Source: Mesobacillus persicus (lineage in GTDB: Bacteria; Bacillota; Bacilli; Bacillales; Cytobacillaceae). Taken from it: a stretch of 64,000 nucleotides of DNA. The stretch spans positions 1 to 64,000 of the forward strand of contig NZ_FOBW01000013.1 of assembly GCF_900109925.1 (NCBI RefSeq), in the 5' to 3' direction. Below are positions 21,504 through 31,400 of this stretch, piece by piece. A program made the translations under genes and the position numbers. The number at the start of each line of letters is the position of its first letter. The stretch's first letter is position 1. The notes below the pieces were generated by a model. It was not told where the DNA came from, made no database searches, and was given only the letters and a program-made list of their open reading frames with translations.

Positions 21504-21532
21504 AAAAAAAGGAAGGCTCCAGTAAGCCTTCC
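21504..21532. terminator. Bidirectional terminator between DUF554 gene and yyaC
   Basis: GGAAGGCT and AGCCTTCC form an 8-bp stem (21511-21532), with seven A residues on the left, giving a T run for the minus-strand yyaC transcript, and a weaker T-rich run on the right. Confidence 0.88.
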
Positions 21533-21536
21533 TCTT

Positions 21537-22154
21537 TTAGTTGGTTTGTTCTTGGTCCAAATCCCACTTGAGATCTGTCCATGTTTGCTTTGTAGGGAAA
21601 CGGGTGCTTGTTTCATGGAGACCATTTGCGATGGTTTTTGCCATATTTAATACAAGATTCAATCTTGTATTTTGGAGGACAAAAAACTCCATAAATCCAC
21701 TTACATTTACGATTCCGGTGATATGGATATCCCCAACTTCAGGGAGCTCTTTATTTACGCCTGCTCCAGGTTTAACGGGTCCAGAGCCAACTTGGATGAA
21801 TCCAACACTCTTCATTCGCCCTAAACAGGCATCGATTCCAATAATGAATGGATTAAAGTGTTTATCTTTTATTTCCTTTAACTTTTCCTCAAGATTAACA
21901 GCATGAATGGGCTGTTCCAATGTACCATAGACATGAAAGGAAGAAACCTTCTTTTCTTCAAGGAAAGTTCCGATTAGGGGGCCTAATGAATCACCAGTAG
22001 ATCGGTCTGTTCCAATACAGACAATCACAATGGGGCGGCTAGTAATCGTTGGCATGTGGGAAAGAATGCTTTTAGCAAGTTTACCAGCAGCTTCTTGATC
22101 CTCATGGTCGATTTTAAAGTCGCTACCTTTTCTATCAAAAAAATTCAGATTCAT
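21537..22154 (-). CDS. yyaC: Sporulation-associated protein YyaC (GPR/HyaD-like fold)
   Basis: YyaC belongs to a family related to spore protease GPR and hydrogenase-maturation peptidases and is found in spore formers. The 205-aa protein has IVIVCIGTDRSTGDSLGPLIG near residues 43-63 and PFIIGIDACLG near 105, matching the acidic residues of the family's metal site. The ATG at 22154 has GGGAG 8 nt upstream; a GTG three codons earlier is weaker. The presence of this gene supports an endospore-forming host. Confidence 0.9.
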   Translation of the reverse strand: MNLNFFDRKGSDFKIDHEDQEAAGKLAKSILSHMPTITSRPIVIVCIGTDRSTGDSLGPLIGTFLEEKKVSSFHVYGTLEQPIHAVNLEEKLKEIKDKHFNPFIIGIDACLGRMKSVGFIQVGSGPVKPGAGVNKELPEVGDIHITGIVNVSGFMEFFVLQNTRLNLVLNMAKTIANGLHETSTRFPTKQTWTDLKWDLDQEQTN

Positions 22155-22397
22155 TGGCTCCACTCCCTTTATTTCATAATATCAGTATACGGAAAATTCC
22201 ATTAATCTATACATCTAAGAAAAAAAAGAACAATCACATAGCTCATTTTTGCTAATTAGCTTTGCATTTTATAAAATTGCTATAAGTATACGTGTTAATT
22301 TCTTTTGAATTGAGATAAAAATTGATAAACTAAAGCTAAAATTAACTAAAGACATTAGAAGACCGGTATGAGACCTTGTTGTTAGTGGGAGGTAAGA

Positions 22398-22598
22398 GTG
22401 GTGGAACAAAAAGAATTTCAACTGAACGATGTTGTGGAGATGAAAAAGCCTCATCCATGTGGGACCAACCGCTGGAGAATTATTCGCCTAGGGATGGATA
22501 TTCGCATTAAGTGTGAAGGCTGTGACCATAGTGTATTGATTCCAAGAAAGGATTTTACCCGGAAAATGAAAAAAATCCTTGAGAGGCAGGAAGATTAA
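22398..22598 (+). CDS. yyzM: DUF951 family small protein (YyzM-like)
   Basis: This 66-aa protein matches DUF951: DVVEMKKPHPCGTNRW at residues 11-26 and a CEGCDHSVLIPR motif at 39-50 that resembles half of a zinc-binding site. The start is GTG at 22398 or the next codon GTG, after GGAGG. It is conserved upstream of ychF in Bacilli; its role is unknown. Confidence 0.88.
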   Translation: MVEQKEFQLNDVVEMKKPHPCGTNRWRIIRLGMDIRIKCEGCDHSVLIPRKDFTRKMKKILERQED

Positions 22599-22745
22599 TC
22601 CTGCTTATTTTTTTTCGACCATCGATTAAGATAGATAAAAGGCTTTTTCGTTATAGATTGTTGTTAAAAACCTAAAGCTGATTTTAACGCAACAAGGTAT
22701 GAGAAAGAGCCACATAAAAAGACAAAACAATGGGGATGAGAGTGA

Positions 22746-24755
22746 TTGGAAAAAGTATTTCATGCAGCATGCCCGTTAAATTGTTGGGATAGCTGCGGGT
22801 TTAAAGTAACGGTTATAGATGGGAAAGTGACAAAGGTTGAAGGGGATCCAGATCATCCCATCACAAAGGGGAAGATTTGTGGACGAGGACGGATGCTTGA
22901 AAAGCGAGTGAATTCGGGTGAACGTTTGCTTTACCCATTAAAAAAGATAGATGGAGATTTTATTAGAGTTTCTTGGGAACAAGCTCTCGATGAAATTGCC
23001 TTAAAACTAAAAGAGTATAAAGAAAACTTTGGGACAACTTCCGTCTTGCATAGCCATGATTATGCCAATGGCGGCCTCTTAACAAACCTAGACAGTCGTT
23101 TTTTTAATTGTTATGGCGGCGTAACTGAATTAACCGGTTCACTTTGCTGGGGTGCGGGCATTGAAGCGCAAAATTGGGACTTTGGTGATGCTTACAGCCA
23201 TGCACCGGGTGATCTTTTAAATAGTAAAAACATCGTTATTTGGGGCCGCAATGTCGCAAGGACGAATATGCATTTATATGAGCAATTGCAGAAAGCTAAA
23301 AAGTCCGGGGCAAGATTGTTTGTAATTGACCCGATATATAACGCGACTGCTAAAATTGCTGATCAATATATTTCAATTAAACCTGGACTTGATGGCCTCC
23401 TAGCTGCAGGGGTTATGAAGGAAATGACAAGGATGGGCTTGGAAGACAAAGAGTTTATCGAAATGCATTCAGTTGGATACCAAGACCTACAAGTCTTGCT
23501 TGATAGTGTTTCACTAGAGTATATAAGTTCTGTTACAGAAGTTCCAATCGATACCATTACACACTTAGCTAAAGTGTACGCTCAGCGTCCTGTTGCGACG
23601 ATGTTCGGTTTAGGAATGCAGCGCTATGCGAACGGTGGCAATACGATTCGGTTAATCGATGCGCTTGTTGCCATGAGTGGAAATATCGGTATTGCTGGTG
23701 GTGGTGCTAACTATGCCAGCAAACAAGTAGGTCAAAGTTTTCATACAGAAGCAATTACTTTACCTAATCGTAAAAAAGAAAGTAGAAATTTTACGATGAT
23801 GAAGCAAGCAGAAGGGATCTTAACGGCGACAGAACCTGAAGTGAAAATGGCCATTGTCACGTGTGGGAATCCACTTACACAACTTCCTGATACGAATAAA
23901 GCAAAACGAGCATTTTCTTCACTAGAGACACTTGTTGTAGTTGACCAATATATGACGGATACAGCGGAAATGGCAGATTATGTGTTACCTGTTACAGCGG
24001 CATTTGAGACAGAAGATGTTTATTATTCCTCAATGTATCATCATTACGTCAATCATGGGCCGAAACTAGTAGAGCCTCCAGGGGAGGCTAGGACGGATGA
24101 GTGGATTTGGTCGCAGTTGGCAAATCGCCTTGGCTTTGGAGAGGATTTTGCGTTTACTAGAGAAGAATATCTAAATCTTGGTCTTTCTTCCTTAAACAAA
24201 GAGGACATTACAATTGAATCTCTACGAGAAACCAAGTTTGCAGAATTGCCGGTAGATTCTATTCCGTGGAGTGATAGGAAGTTTAAAACACCAAGTGGAA
24301 AATATGAATTCACCTCTACCTCTGCTGTAAAGGCTGGTTTTGACGGGAAAATCACTCTTACACTTCCAAATGAGTCAAAATGGACGAACCCTAATCTAGC
24401 AGAAAAGTATCCATTTTCTTTACTGACGATTCATCCTCTCCGGTCAAACCACTCTCAACATTATCATCTATTAGGGAATGAGCCTGAGGTGAAGGTTGAG
24501 ATTGCTGAAGATATTGCTGAAGCTAGAAGTCTAACTGACGGTGATCAGGCTGTCGTATGGAACGACCGTGGTAAAATTACCGGAAGGGTTTCGCTTTTGA
24601 AAAAGGCACATCCAGGAACCATTAATATTGATGAGGGCATATGGGGGAAGTTTGGCGGTTCAGTCAACCAGCTCACCTCTGATTTAGAATCAGATAATCG
24701 ACAGGGAAGTACATTGTATGACTGTCTAGTAAATATTGAAAAGGTTACTATCTAA
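22746..24755 (+). CDS. yyaE: Molybdopterin-dependent oxidoreductase (YyaE-like)
   Basis: This 669-aa protein belongs to the DMSO-reductase family, which uses bis-MGD molybdenum and usually an Fe-S cluster. At the N-terminus Cys9, Cys13, Cys17 and Cys45 form a C-x3-C-x3-C-x27-C motif for one [4Fe-4S] cluster. Later blocks such as GRNVARTNMHLYEQ, KPGLDGLLAAGVM and the C-terminal molydopterin_binding domain (NHSQHYHLLGNEPEVKVEI) fit the family. No Tat or Sec signal is visible, so it is probably cytoplasmic. B. subtilis has yyaE at the same place before ychF. The start is TTG at 22746. The substrate is unknown; no partner subunits are encoded nearby. Confidence 0.9.
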   Translation: MEKVFHAACPLNCWDSCGFKVTVIDGKVTKVEGDPDHPITKGKICGRGRMLEKRVNSGERLLYPLKKIDGDFIRVSWEQALDEIALKLKEYKENFGTTSVLHSHDYANGGLLTNLDSRFFNCYGGVTELTGSLCWGAGIEAQNWDFGDAYSHAPGDLLNSKNIVIWGRNVARTNMHLYEQLQKAKKSGARLFVIDPIYNATAKIADQYISIKPGLDGLLAAGVMKEMTRMGLEDKEFIEMHSVGYQDLQVLLDSVSLEYISSVTEVPIDTITHLAKVYAQRPVATMFGLGMQRYANGGNTIRLIDALVAMSGNIGIAGGGANYASKQVGQSFHTEAITLPNRKKESRNFTMMKQAEGILTATEPEVKMAIVTCGNPLTQLPDTNKAKRAFSSLETLVVVDQYMTDTAEMADYVLPVTAAFETEDVYYSSMYHHYVNHGPKLVEPPGEARTDEWIWSQLANRLGFGEDFAFTREEYLNLGLSSLNKEDITIESLRETKFAELPVDSIPWSDRKFKTPSGKYEFTSTSAVKAGFDGKITLTLPNESKWTNPNLAEKYPFSLLTIHPLRSNHSQHYHLLGNEPEVKVEIAEDIAEARSLTDGDQAVVWNDRGKITGRVSLLKKAHPGTINIDEGIWGKFGGSVNQLTSDLESDNRQGSTLYDCLVNIEKVTI

Positions 24756-24842
24756 AGCTGTCGGTAAAATGTATTCCATCGGTAGACTTTTAAAAGACTA
24801 CATGATTAGGATACATTCTACTGACAGCTTGTCTTTTTTTTC
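24755..24842 (+). terminator. Very long hairpin terminator of yyaE
   Basis: AAGCTGTC (24755-24762) pairs with GACAGCTT (24823-24830), the pairing continues through an interrupted stem (AATGTATTCC / GGATACATT), and the loop holds a second palindrome GTAGACTTTTAAAAGACTAC. Eight T residues follow. Confidence 0.88.
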
Positions 24843-24857
24843 CTTACTCTCTATAAT
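24829..24857 (+). promoter_or_regulatory. Candidate ychF promoter overlapping the yyaE terminator
   Basis: TTGTCT (24829-24834) and a consensus TATAAT (24852-24857) are 17 bp apart, about 70 bp before ychF. The -35 lies at the foot of the yyaE terminator stem and the T run is in the spacer. Confidence 0.65.
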
Positions 24858-24925
24858 TGTGAGAGGCAAATTGATTACAGTCCATTAATCTGCAAAATAA
24901 TAGATATTGATTAGGAGTGACAGGG

Positions 24926-26026
24926 ATGGCCTTAACAGCAGGTATTGTCGGGCTTCCGAACGTAGGGAAATCGACCTTGTTTAATGCAATTACACAGGCT
25001 GGTGCAGAATCAGCAAACTACCCATTTTGTACAATTGATCCGAATGTCGGAATTGTTGAAGTTCCAGATCATCGTTTAACAAAATTAACAGAATTGGTTC
25101 AACCGAAGAAAACCGTACCAACTGCATTTGAATTTACCGATATTGCAGGTATTGTAAAAGGTGCAAGTAAAGGTGAGGGGCTAGGGAATAAGTTCCTTGC
25201 TCATATTCGTGAAGTGGATGCGATTTGTCAGGTGGTCCGTTGCTTTGCGGATGAAAATATTACCCATGTATCAGGCAATGTCGATCCAATATCAGATATT
25301 GAAGTCATTAATTTAGAGCTTATCCTAGCGGATCTAGAATCAGTCGATAAGCGAATTAGCCGAGTGGAAAAACTTGCGAAACAAAAAGATAAAGAAGCAC
25401 TTGTTGAATTCCCGGTTCTTACTAAAATAAAAGAAGCACTTGAAAACGAACAAGCTGCCCGTACAGTTGAATTGACTGAAGAGGAAGCAAAAGTAGTTAA
25501 AGGTCTTCACTTGCTAACAACAAAGCCAATGCTATATGTAGCAAATGTTGATGAAGATGATGTTGCCGACCCATCAGGCAACGAGTATGTTCAAAAAGTT
25601 CGTGAATTTGCAGCTAAAGACAATGCCGAGGTCATTGTGATTTGTGCAAAAATTGAAGAGGAAATTGCCGAGCTTGAAGGGGAAGAAAAGGAAATGTTCC
25701 TTTCTGAACTAGGAATTGCAGAGTCAGGCCTTGATCAGTTGATTCGTGCTGCATATAACCTACTTGGCCTTGCTACTTACTTTACGGCAGGTGTTCAAGA
25801 AGTTCGTGCCTGGACTTTCCGTCAAGGAATGAAAGCTCCACAATGCGCTGGAGTCATTCATTCTGACTTTGAAAGAGGCTTTATTCGTGCGGAAACTGTC
25901 TTTTATGATGACTTAATTGCCACAGGTTCAATGACCGCCGCCCGTGAAGCAGGTAAAGTAAGACTTGAAGGAAAAGATTATATAGTAAAAGACGGAGATA
26001 TCATCCATTTCCGTTTTAACGTATAA
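24926..26026 (+). CDS. ychF: Ribosome-binding ATPase YchF
   Basis: YchF (YyaF) is an Obg-family P-loop protein that prefers ATP and binds ribosomes. I start at the ATG at 24926 (366 aa, MALTAGIVGLPNVGKST), with AGGAG 8 nt upstream. The G1 loop GLPNVGKS is at 9-16; DIAGIVKGAS is the G3 region; the NVDE at the G4 place replaces NKxD, which explains the ATP preference. A TGS domain with AWTFRQGMKAPQCAGVIH occupies the C-terminus. Confidence 0.98.
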   Translation: MALTAGIVGLPNVGKSTLFNAITQAGAESANYPFCTIDPNVGIVEVPDHRLTKLTELVQPKKTVPTAFEFTDIAGIVKGASKGEGLGNKFLAHIREVDAICQVVRCFADENITHVSGNVDPISDIEVINLELILADLESVDKRISRVEKLAKQKDKEALVEFPVLTKIKEALENEQAARTVELTEEEAKVVKGLHLLTTKPMLYVANVDEDDVADPSGNEYVQKVREFAAKDNAEVIVICAKIEEEIAELEGEEKEMFLSELGIAESGLDQLIRAAYNLLGLATYFTAGVQEVRAWTFRQGMKAPQCAGVIHSDFERGFIRAETVFYDDLIATGSMTAAREAGKVRLEGKDYIVKDGDIIHFRFNV

Positions 26027-26038
26027 AGAATAGAGTAG

Positions 26039-26068
26039 CCCGTAGCTTAGAAAAGCTATGGGTTTTTA
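26039..26068 (+). terminator. Intrinsic terminator of ychF
   Basis: CCCGTAGCTT pairs with AAGCTATGGG around a short loop (26039-26062), followed by five T residues. Confidence 0.88.
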
Positions 26069-26126
26069 TTTGCTAGATTTCTTTCTAAGAACTAATTTAG
26101 GAGGAAAATTGTTTAATTCGCTATAT

Positions 26127-26316
26127 GTTGGTTGGAGCGGAAGGCACTCGACTCCTCGAAAATGAACTGCACATTTTCTCGTGCGTGGGCATATTCGAGG
26201 ATGTTATGCAGTGTCCTGCGGGATGACGGGGCAGGGGAGACCCCACAGGCGCAATAAGCGCCGAGGAGGCTCCCCGGCACGCCCGCGGAAAGCGAGTGCC
26301 TGGAGCGGAAACCAAC
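26127..26316. repeat. Large inverted-end intergenic repeat (family A)
   Basis: It begins GTTGGTTGGAGCGGAAGGC and ends GCCTGGAGCGGAAACCAAC. The ends differ from the 12962 copy by a paired change (A to G at one end, T to C at the other), so base pairing is kept. It shares with that copy a roughly 70-bp internal block starting CTCGAAAATGAACTGCAC, absent from the 35306 copy. It occupies most of the 500-bp ychF-rpsF gap. Confidence 0.88.
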
Positions 26317-26427
26317 ATACAGGTTTACAGAGCATTCTAAAAATGGACAAGAGTACGAACGTATGTTAGTATTTAATTGAAAGAAAGTAAAGTAAATAGA
26401 ACAAACAAGATTCACCCTCAAGCTTAG

Positions 26428-26456
26428 TTGCTTTTGATCTATCTATATGCTATAAT
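26428..26456 (+). promoter_or_regulatory. Promoter of rpsF-ssb-rpsR
   Basis: -35 TTGCTT (26428-26433) and consensus -10 TATAAT (26451-26456) are separated by 17 bp, and a TG one base before the -10 gives an extended -10. Confidence 0.85.
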
Positions 26457-26462
26457 CTTTCA

Positions 26463-26530
26463 TTGTGAGTAATGTATAATTGCTCCTTGCCCAATTGAGT
26501 GGGCCGTTAGTCCAAAAGGAGGTGAAAGTG
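26463..26530 (+). promoter_or_regulatory. rpsF leader, probable S6:S18 autoregulatory element
   Basis: The 5' leader has a hairpin GCCCA-ATTGAG-TGGGC (26489-26504) followed directly by CCG-containing sequence and the ribosome-binding site. Leaders with a conserved CCG next to a hairpin are known to bind the S6:S18 complex and repress rpsF-rpsR operons. Assignment rests on position and these short motifs. Confidence 0.55.
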
Positions 26531-26818
26531 ATGAGAAAGTACGAAATCATGTACATCATCCGCCCAAATATTGAAGATGAAGCGAAAAAAGCGTTAACTG
26601 AACGTTTTAACGGCATCTTAACTGATAATGGTGCGGAGATTGCTGAGGCAAAGGATTGGGGTAAGCGTCGTCTTGCGTATGAAATCAACGATTTCCGCGA
26701 CGGATACTATCAAATCCTTCAAGTGAATGCAGGTCCAACTGCGGTTGATGAATTCACTCGTCTAGCAAAGATCAGCGAAGATATCATTCGCCACATTGTA
26801 ATTAAAGACGAAAAATAA
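26531..26818 (+). CDS. rpsF: 30S ribosomal protein S6
   Basis: S6 pairs with S18 in the 30S platform. The ATG at 26531 (95 aa, [20 protein letters not shown]) follows AAAGGAGGTGAAAGTG; the open frame begins 17 codons earlier inside the leader. [20 protein letters not shown] is the family core. First gene of the rpsF-ssb-rpsR operon. Confidence 0.98.
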   Translation: MRKYEIMYIIRPNIEDEAKKALTERFNGILTDNGAEIAEAKDWGKRRLAYEINDFRDGYYQILQVNAGPTAVDEFTRLAKISEDIIRHIVIKDEK

Positions 26819-26844
26819 TTTTTATATAAATTTTCAGGTATAAT

Positions 26845-26860
26845 TGTTCCACGTGGAACT
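26845..26860. promoter_or_regulatory. parS site between rpsF and ssb
   Basis: TGTTCCACGTGGAACT matches TGTTNCACGTGNAACA at all but the last base and is a near-perfect palindrome in the 69-bp non-coding rpsF-ssb gap, so it is not explained by protein coding. Confidence 0.85.
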
Positions 26861-26887
26861 TACTGAAAAGAAAGGGGTTGATTACTG

Positions 26888-27388
26888 ATGATGAATCGTG
26901 TAATTCTTGTCGGCCGTTTGACAAAGGATCCGGAACTTCGGTATACACCGAACGGAGTAGCAGTTGCTTCTTTTACTCTAGCTGTTAATCGGGCATTTAC
27001 GAACCAGCAAGGTGAGAGGGAAGCGGACTTTATTAATTGTGTTGTTTGGCGTCGTCCTGCTGAAAACGTTGCGAACTTTCTTAAAAAGGGGAGTCTTGCA
27101 GGTGTTGACGGACGTGTCCAAACTCGTAGTTACGAAGGACAAGACGGCAAACGTGTTTACGTCACTGAAGTAATGGCGGAAAGTGTCCAGTTCCTTGAAC
27201 CAAAAGGTCAAAACCAAAACGCTGATAGAGGAGAAGGTTATACTCCTCGTCCGAATGGTGGACAAGATAACCCGTTTGGAAATCAGAATCAACGCCAACC
27301 TCAACCTCAACGAAATACTAGATTAGATGAAGATCCATTTGCAGGTGGCGGTCAGATTGACATTTCAGATGATGACCTACCATTCTAA
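26888..27388 (+). CDS. ssb: Single-stranded DNA-binding protein
   Basis: SSB coats single-stranded DNA at forks and recruits partners through its tail. The 166-aa protein has the OB-fold (1-108, [20 protein letters not shown], then [20 protein letters not shown]), a Gln/Asn/Gly-rich linker (about 110-150), and the acidic partner-binding tip DISDDDLPF. It lies between rpsF and rpsR. Confidence 0.98.
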   Translation: MMNRVILVGRLTKDPELRYTPNGVAVASFTLAVNRAFTNQQGEREADFINCVVWRRPAENVANFLKKGSLAGVDGRVQTRSYEGQDGKRVYVTEVMAESVQFLEPKGQNQNADRGEGYTPRPNGGQDNPFGNQNQRQPQPQRNTRLDEDPFAGGGQIDISDDDLPF

Positions 27389-27422
27389 TCTTAAGATCGT
27401 TAAGGTTTAAATAAAATGATAA

Positions 27423-27683
<261 letters not shown>

Positions 27684-27688
27684 TGTTC

Positions 27689-27731
27689 GAAAACAAGAGG
27701 CAGCGGGGGATTCCCGCTGCCTCTTGTTTTC
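27689..27731 (+). terminator. Strong terminator of rpsF-ssb-rpsR
   Basis: A perfect 19-bp stem from GAAAACAAGAGGCAGCGGG to its complement closes a 5-nt loop; the 3' arm itself contains the T run. Confidence 0.9.
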
Positions 27732-27812
27732 AGATTATATGTCATTTAGTTGAAACTCACGTGATGACTAGCTAAAATAGTTGTTACGTAGAACTTTTCT
27801 TGAGGTGACAAT

Positions 27813-28760
27813 TTGAAAAATAAAAGTACATATAAGTTGACCGAAGGGGCCATTCTCTTGGCCATTTTCACTGTATTATTGTTGATGACACTTTATATAC
27901 CAGGCTTAGGGTTAGTGGTGAATTTCTTTTTAGCCTTGCCATTTATGATGTTTTCAGCAAAACATGATTGGAAGAGTGCATCTGTTTTTACAATTGCTGC
28001 TCTTATCCTATCTCTTATCGTAGGGACATTCCTTGCCATTCCAATTGCCCTTACGTATGGCGTGACCGGGGTAGTAATTGGCTTGATGATTGGCAAGGGA
28101 AAGAGCAGATTGGCTATCTTTGTCGCAGGGTCTTTGGTGTTTCTAGCAAACACAATCATTCAATATGCAATAGCTGTTGCTTTATTTAACATGAATATGA
28201 TTGAAGAGTTTCTAGTTACTTTTAAAGAATCCATCAATACTTCAGTAGGCATGCTTGAAAATATGGGCCAAACCGTGGATGAGTCGGTTGTCGAACAATT
28301 TGAATCAACCGTAACCTTGATGGAAACGTTAATGCCTAGTATGTTTGTCATGGCATCATTTATGATTGTTTTCCTTATTCAACTATTGTGTTTCCCTGTC
28401 TTAAGGAGGTTTGGGGTTAAGGTCCAACAATGGATGCCATTTAGAGAAATGTCTTTACCGAAAAGTTTGTTATGGTATTACCTTCTTTCACTAATAGCCT
28501 CTATGTTCGTGCAACCAGAGGTAGGGAGTTATTGGCATTGGGCAATAACGAATCTTCTCTTTGTGTTGCAATTCCTTATGTTGGTTCAAGGTTTTACTTT
28601 TATTGCTTATTATTCTCATCCAAAAGGGTACTCTAAGGCAATCTTGGTTGTTTCGATTATCCTTGCAGTCCTAATTCCTTTTATTCTTTATATTGTTAGG
28701 ATATTAGGTATAATTGACTTAGGTTTCGATTTAAGAAAGCGAATGGGTGAGAAAAAATAA
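27813..28760 (+). CDS. yybS: YybS family membrane protein (DUF2232)
   Basis: This 315-aa protein has about eight hydrophobic segments and the DUF2232 character (start KLTEGAILLAIFTVLLLMTL, then ALTYGVTGVVIGLMIGKGKS). It precedes gdpP as in most Bacilli, 30 bp apart. The start is TTG at 27813 after GAGGTG. Function unknown. Confidence 0.9.
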   Translation: MKNKSTYKLTEGAILLAIFTVLLLMTLYIPGLGLVVNFFLALPFMMFSAKHDWKSASVFTIAALILSLIVGTFLAIPIALTYGVTGVVIGLMIGKGKSRLAIFVAGSLVFLANTIIQYAIAVALFNMNMIEEFLVTFKESINTSVGMLENMGQTVDESVVEQFESTVTLMETLMPSMFVMASFMIVFLIQLLCFPVLRRFGVKVQQWMPFREMSLPKSLLWYYLLSLIASMFVQPEVGSYWHWAITNLLFVLQFLMLVQGFTFIAYYSHPKGYSKAILVVSIILAVLIPFILYIVRILGIIDLGFDLRKRMGEKK

Positions 28761-28790
28761 GTAGAAATCACTGCTATAGGAGCTGAGTAC

Positions 28791-30764
28791 ATGCCTTCAT
28801 ATTTAGAAAGGCGGCAAATGAGATATCCTTTATATGGGTTAATAGCTGTGCTCCTTGTTCTTCTTGGAATTTTATCTTATTATAATTGGATTATTGGAGC
28901 GATTGGTTATTTCCTAACAGGGCTCTGCATTTTCTTTCTCTTTAATATCTTTTATCAAGTAAGGAAAGAAACCGAAGAGTATATTTCAACACTTTCTTAT
29001 CGTGTGAAGAAGGTCGGCGAAGAGGCTTTAATGGAGATGCCGATAGGAATAATGTTAATTAATGATGATTATCTCATTGAATGGACAAATCCATTTATCG
29101 CCTCTTGTTTCAATGAAGATAGCCTTGTTGGACGATCACTTTATGATGTAGCAGATGTGGTGGTCCCGCTTATAAAGCAGGAAGTTGAGACTGAGATTAT
29201 CTCTATGTATGATCGGAAATTCAGGGTAGTTCACAAGTCAGAGGAACGATTACTTTACTTTTTTGATGTAACAGAGCAAACGGAAATTGAAAAGCTCTAT
29301 TATGATGAAAGAACAGTTATCTCCTATATTTATCTTGATAACTATGATGAACTAACTCAGGGGATGGATGATCAGACAAGGAGTAGTTTGAACAATCTCG
29401 TTACGTCACTATTAAATAAATGGGCAACAAATAACGGTGTGTTCCTTAAAAGGGTCTCTTCTGAGAGATTTATCGGTGTCTTTAATGAACATATCCTACA
29501 GTTATTAGAAAAAGGAAAGTTTTCCATCCTTGATGAGGTAAGGGAAACGGCCTTGAAGCAGAATGTTCCGCTTACGGTTAGTATTGGGGTGGGAACGGGC
29601 TTTTCTTCTTTGCCGGAACTCGGAGAACAAGCCCAGTCTAGCCTTGATTTAGCATTAGGTCGCGGCGGTGATCAGGTAGCTATTAAACTTACGAATGGTA
29701 AAGTGAAGTTCTATGGCGGAAAGACTAATCCAGTAGAAAAACGTACACGCGTAAGGGCAAGGGTCATTTCACATGCCTTGAGAGATTTAATTGGGGAAAG
29801 CGATAAGGTATTGGTGATGGGGCATAAGTACCCTGATATGGATGCGATTGGTTCTGCCATTGGGATTCTAAAGGTTGCTCAGATGAATCAACGTGAAGGA
29901 TTTATAGTCGTCAATAAACAGGAAATTGATGTTAGTGTTCAGCGAATGATGGAGGAAATAGGCAAGAAGGAAGAGCTATCTTCTCGGTTTATCAGTCCAG
30001 AACAGGCTTTTGAAATTGCCTCAGATGATACACTCCTCGTTATTGTCGATACTCATAAGCCATCACTTGTTATCGATGAACGTGTATTGAATCGAATTGA
30101 AAATCGCGTCGTTATTGACCATCACCGAAGAGGAGAAGAGTTTGTTAAGAATCCATTGCTTGTTTATATGGAACCATATGCCTCCTCGACAGCTGAGTTA
30201 GTCACAGAGTTACTTGAATACCAGCCCAAAAGTGGTAAAATCCAAATGCTTGAGGCGACAGCTCTACTTGCAGGGATTATTGTTGATACAAAAAGTTTCA
30301 CACTTAGAACCGGATCTCGTACGTTTGATGCTGCCTCGTATTTACGGAGCCATGGTGCAGATACGGTTCTGGTACAAAAGTTTCTTAAAGAAGATATCGA
30401 GACGTATATCAAGCGTGCTAGAATTATTGAAAATGTGTATTTCTTCCGCGAGGGCATTGTTATTGCGAAAGCAGATGATGAAGATATAAGCAATCAAGTC
30501 ATTATTGCTCAGGCAGCAGATACACTTTTAACCATGGATGGTGTCAGTGCATCCTTCGTTATTTCGCTAAGGTCAGACACGCTGGTAGGTATTAGCGCAA
30601 GGTCGCTTGGTGAAGTAAACGTCCAGGTTATAATGGAAAATTTAAATGGCGGTGGTCATCTGACAAATGCGGCTACTCAGCTTACGAATGTTACACTTAG
30701 CGAAGCTGAATTCATGTTGCAAGAAGCCATTGTTAACTATTTAGAAGGGGGAACGAAAGAATGA
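28791..30764 (+). CDS. gdpP: Cyclic-di-AMP phosphodiesterase GdpP
   Basis: GdpP hydrolyses c-di-AMP to pApA and so affects potassium and osmolyte homeostasis and cell-wall stress. The 657-aa membrane protein has two N-terminal transmembrane helices (about 12-31 and 34-54), a haem-binding-type PAS domain (about 85-150), a degenerate GGDEF domain (about 170-300, with [17 protein letters not shown]), the DHH domain with [14 protein letters not shown] and [11 protein letters not shown], and DHHA1 with [11 protein letters not shown]. It overlaps rplI by 4 bp. Confidence 0.98.
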   Translation: MPSYLERRQMRYPLYGLIAVLLVLLGILSYYNWIIGAIGYFLTGLCIFFLFNIFYQVRKETEEYISTLSYRVKKVGEEALMEMPIGIMLINDDYLIEWTNPFIASCFNEDSLVGRSLYDVADVVVPLIKQEVETEIISMYDRKFRVVHKSEERLLYFFDVTEQTEIEKLYYDERTVISYIYLDNYDELTQGMDDQTRSSLNNLVTSLLNKWATNNGVFLKRVSSERFIGVFNEHILQLLEKGKFSILDEVRETALKQNVPLTVSIGVGTGFSSLPELGEQAQSSLDLALGRGGDQVAIKLTNGKVKFYGGKTNPVEKRTRVRARVISHALRDLIGESDKVLVMGHKYPDMDAIGSAIGILKVAQMNQREGFIVVNKQEIDVSVQRMMEEIGKKEELSSRFISPEQAFEIASDDTLLVIVDTHKPSLVIDERVLNRIENRVVIDHHRRGEEFVKNPLLVYMEPYASSTAELVTELLEYQPKSGKIQMLEATALLAGIIVDTKSFTLRTGSRTFDAASYLRSHGADTVLVQKFLKEDIETYIKRARIIENVYFFREGIVIAKADDEDISNQVIIAQAADTLLTMDGVSASFVISLRSDTLVGISARSLGEVNVQVIMENLNGGGHLTNAATQLTNVTLSEAEFMLQEAIVNYLEGGTKE

Positions 30765-31210
30765 AGGTCATTTTCCTAAAAGATGTTAAAGGTAAAGGTA
30801 AAAAAGGTGAAGTCAAAAATGTTTCAGACGGTTATGCTCATAACTTCCTGATTAAACAAGGGCTTGCTGCAGAAGCCACATCAGCAGCGATGAGTTCATT
30901 GAATGCTCAAAAGAAAAAAGAAGAGAAGCAGGCAGAGGAAGAGCTACAACAAGCGAAGGATTTAAAAGAAAAGCTTGAAAAGCTTACGGTTGAACTCTTA
31001 GCTAAATCAGGAGAAGGCGGCCGATTATTTGGGTCGATTACAAGCAAGCAAATCGCTGAACAACTACAAAAGAAGCATAAGATTAAAATTGATAAACGTA
31101 AAATTGAAATGGATGATGCGATTCGAGCTCTTGGTGTTACAAAGGTTCCAGTCAAGCTTCATTCCGAAGTAACAGCCACATTAAATGTTCATGTAAAAGA
31201 AGGCAGTTAA
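30761..31210 (+). CDS. rplI: 50S ribosomal protein L9
   Basis: L9 is a two-domain dumbbell-shaped protein. The 149 aa start [21 protein letters not shown], the N-domain signature, followed by the long linking helix (about 40-75) and the C-domain ([13 protein letters not shown]). The ATG overlaps the gdpP stop by 4 bp, implying coupled translation. Confidence 0.98.
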   Translation: MKVIFLKDVKGKGKKGEVKNVSDGYAHNFLIKQGLAAEATSAAMSSLNAQKKKEEKQAEEELQQAKDLKEKLEKLTVELLAKSGEGGRLFGSITSKQIAEQLQKKHKIKIDKRKIEMDDAIRALGVTKVPVKLHSEVTATLNVHVKEGS

Positions 31211-31400
31211 ATTTGGCAGTTCCTTTACAAAAAAAACGTGGTAAAATAAAAGAATCGGCAGAAACGTAGTCAACCTTTCTGTCCTTTCTATGTACAGCAT
31301 GTGGTTAGTTTTTATACTGATCACTTTTTTTCTTTATATTGCTATTTTAAATAGTATAAGTGGATGATAGTTATATATCCTCTAAATAGGAGGTTTTTAG

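Noticed and set aside
26113-26421. Open frames across the 26127-26316 repeat
   Set aside because: The frames are carried by the GC-rich repeat itself, in several frames on both strands, with no start signals or homologous product; they follow the non-coding element.
27755-27770. CACGTG after rpsR
   Set aside because: The arms do not match parS; only the central hexamer does.
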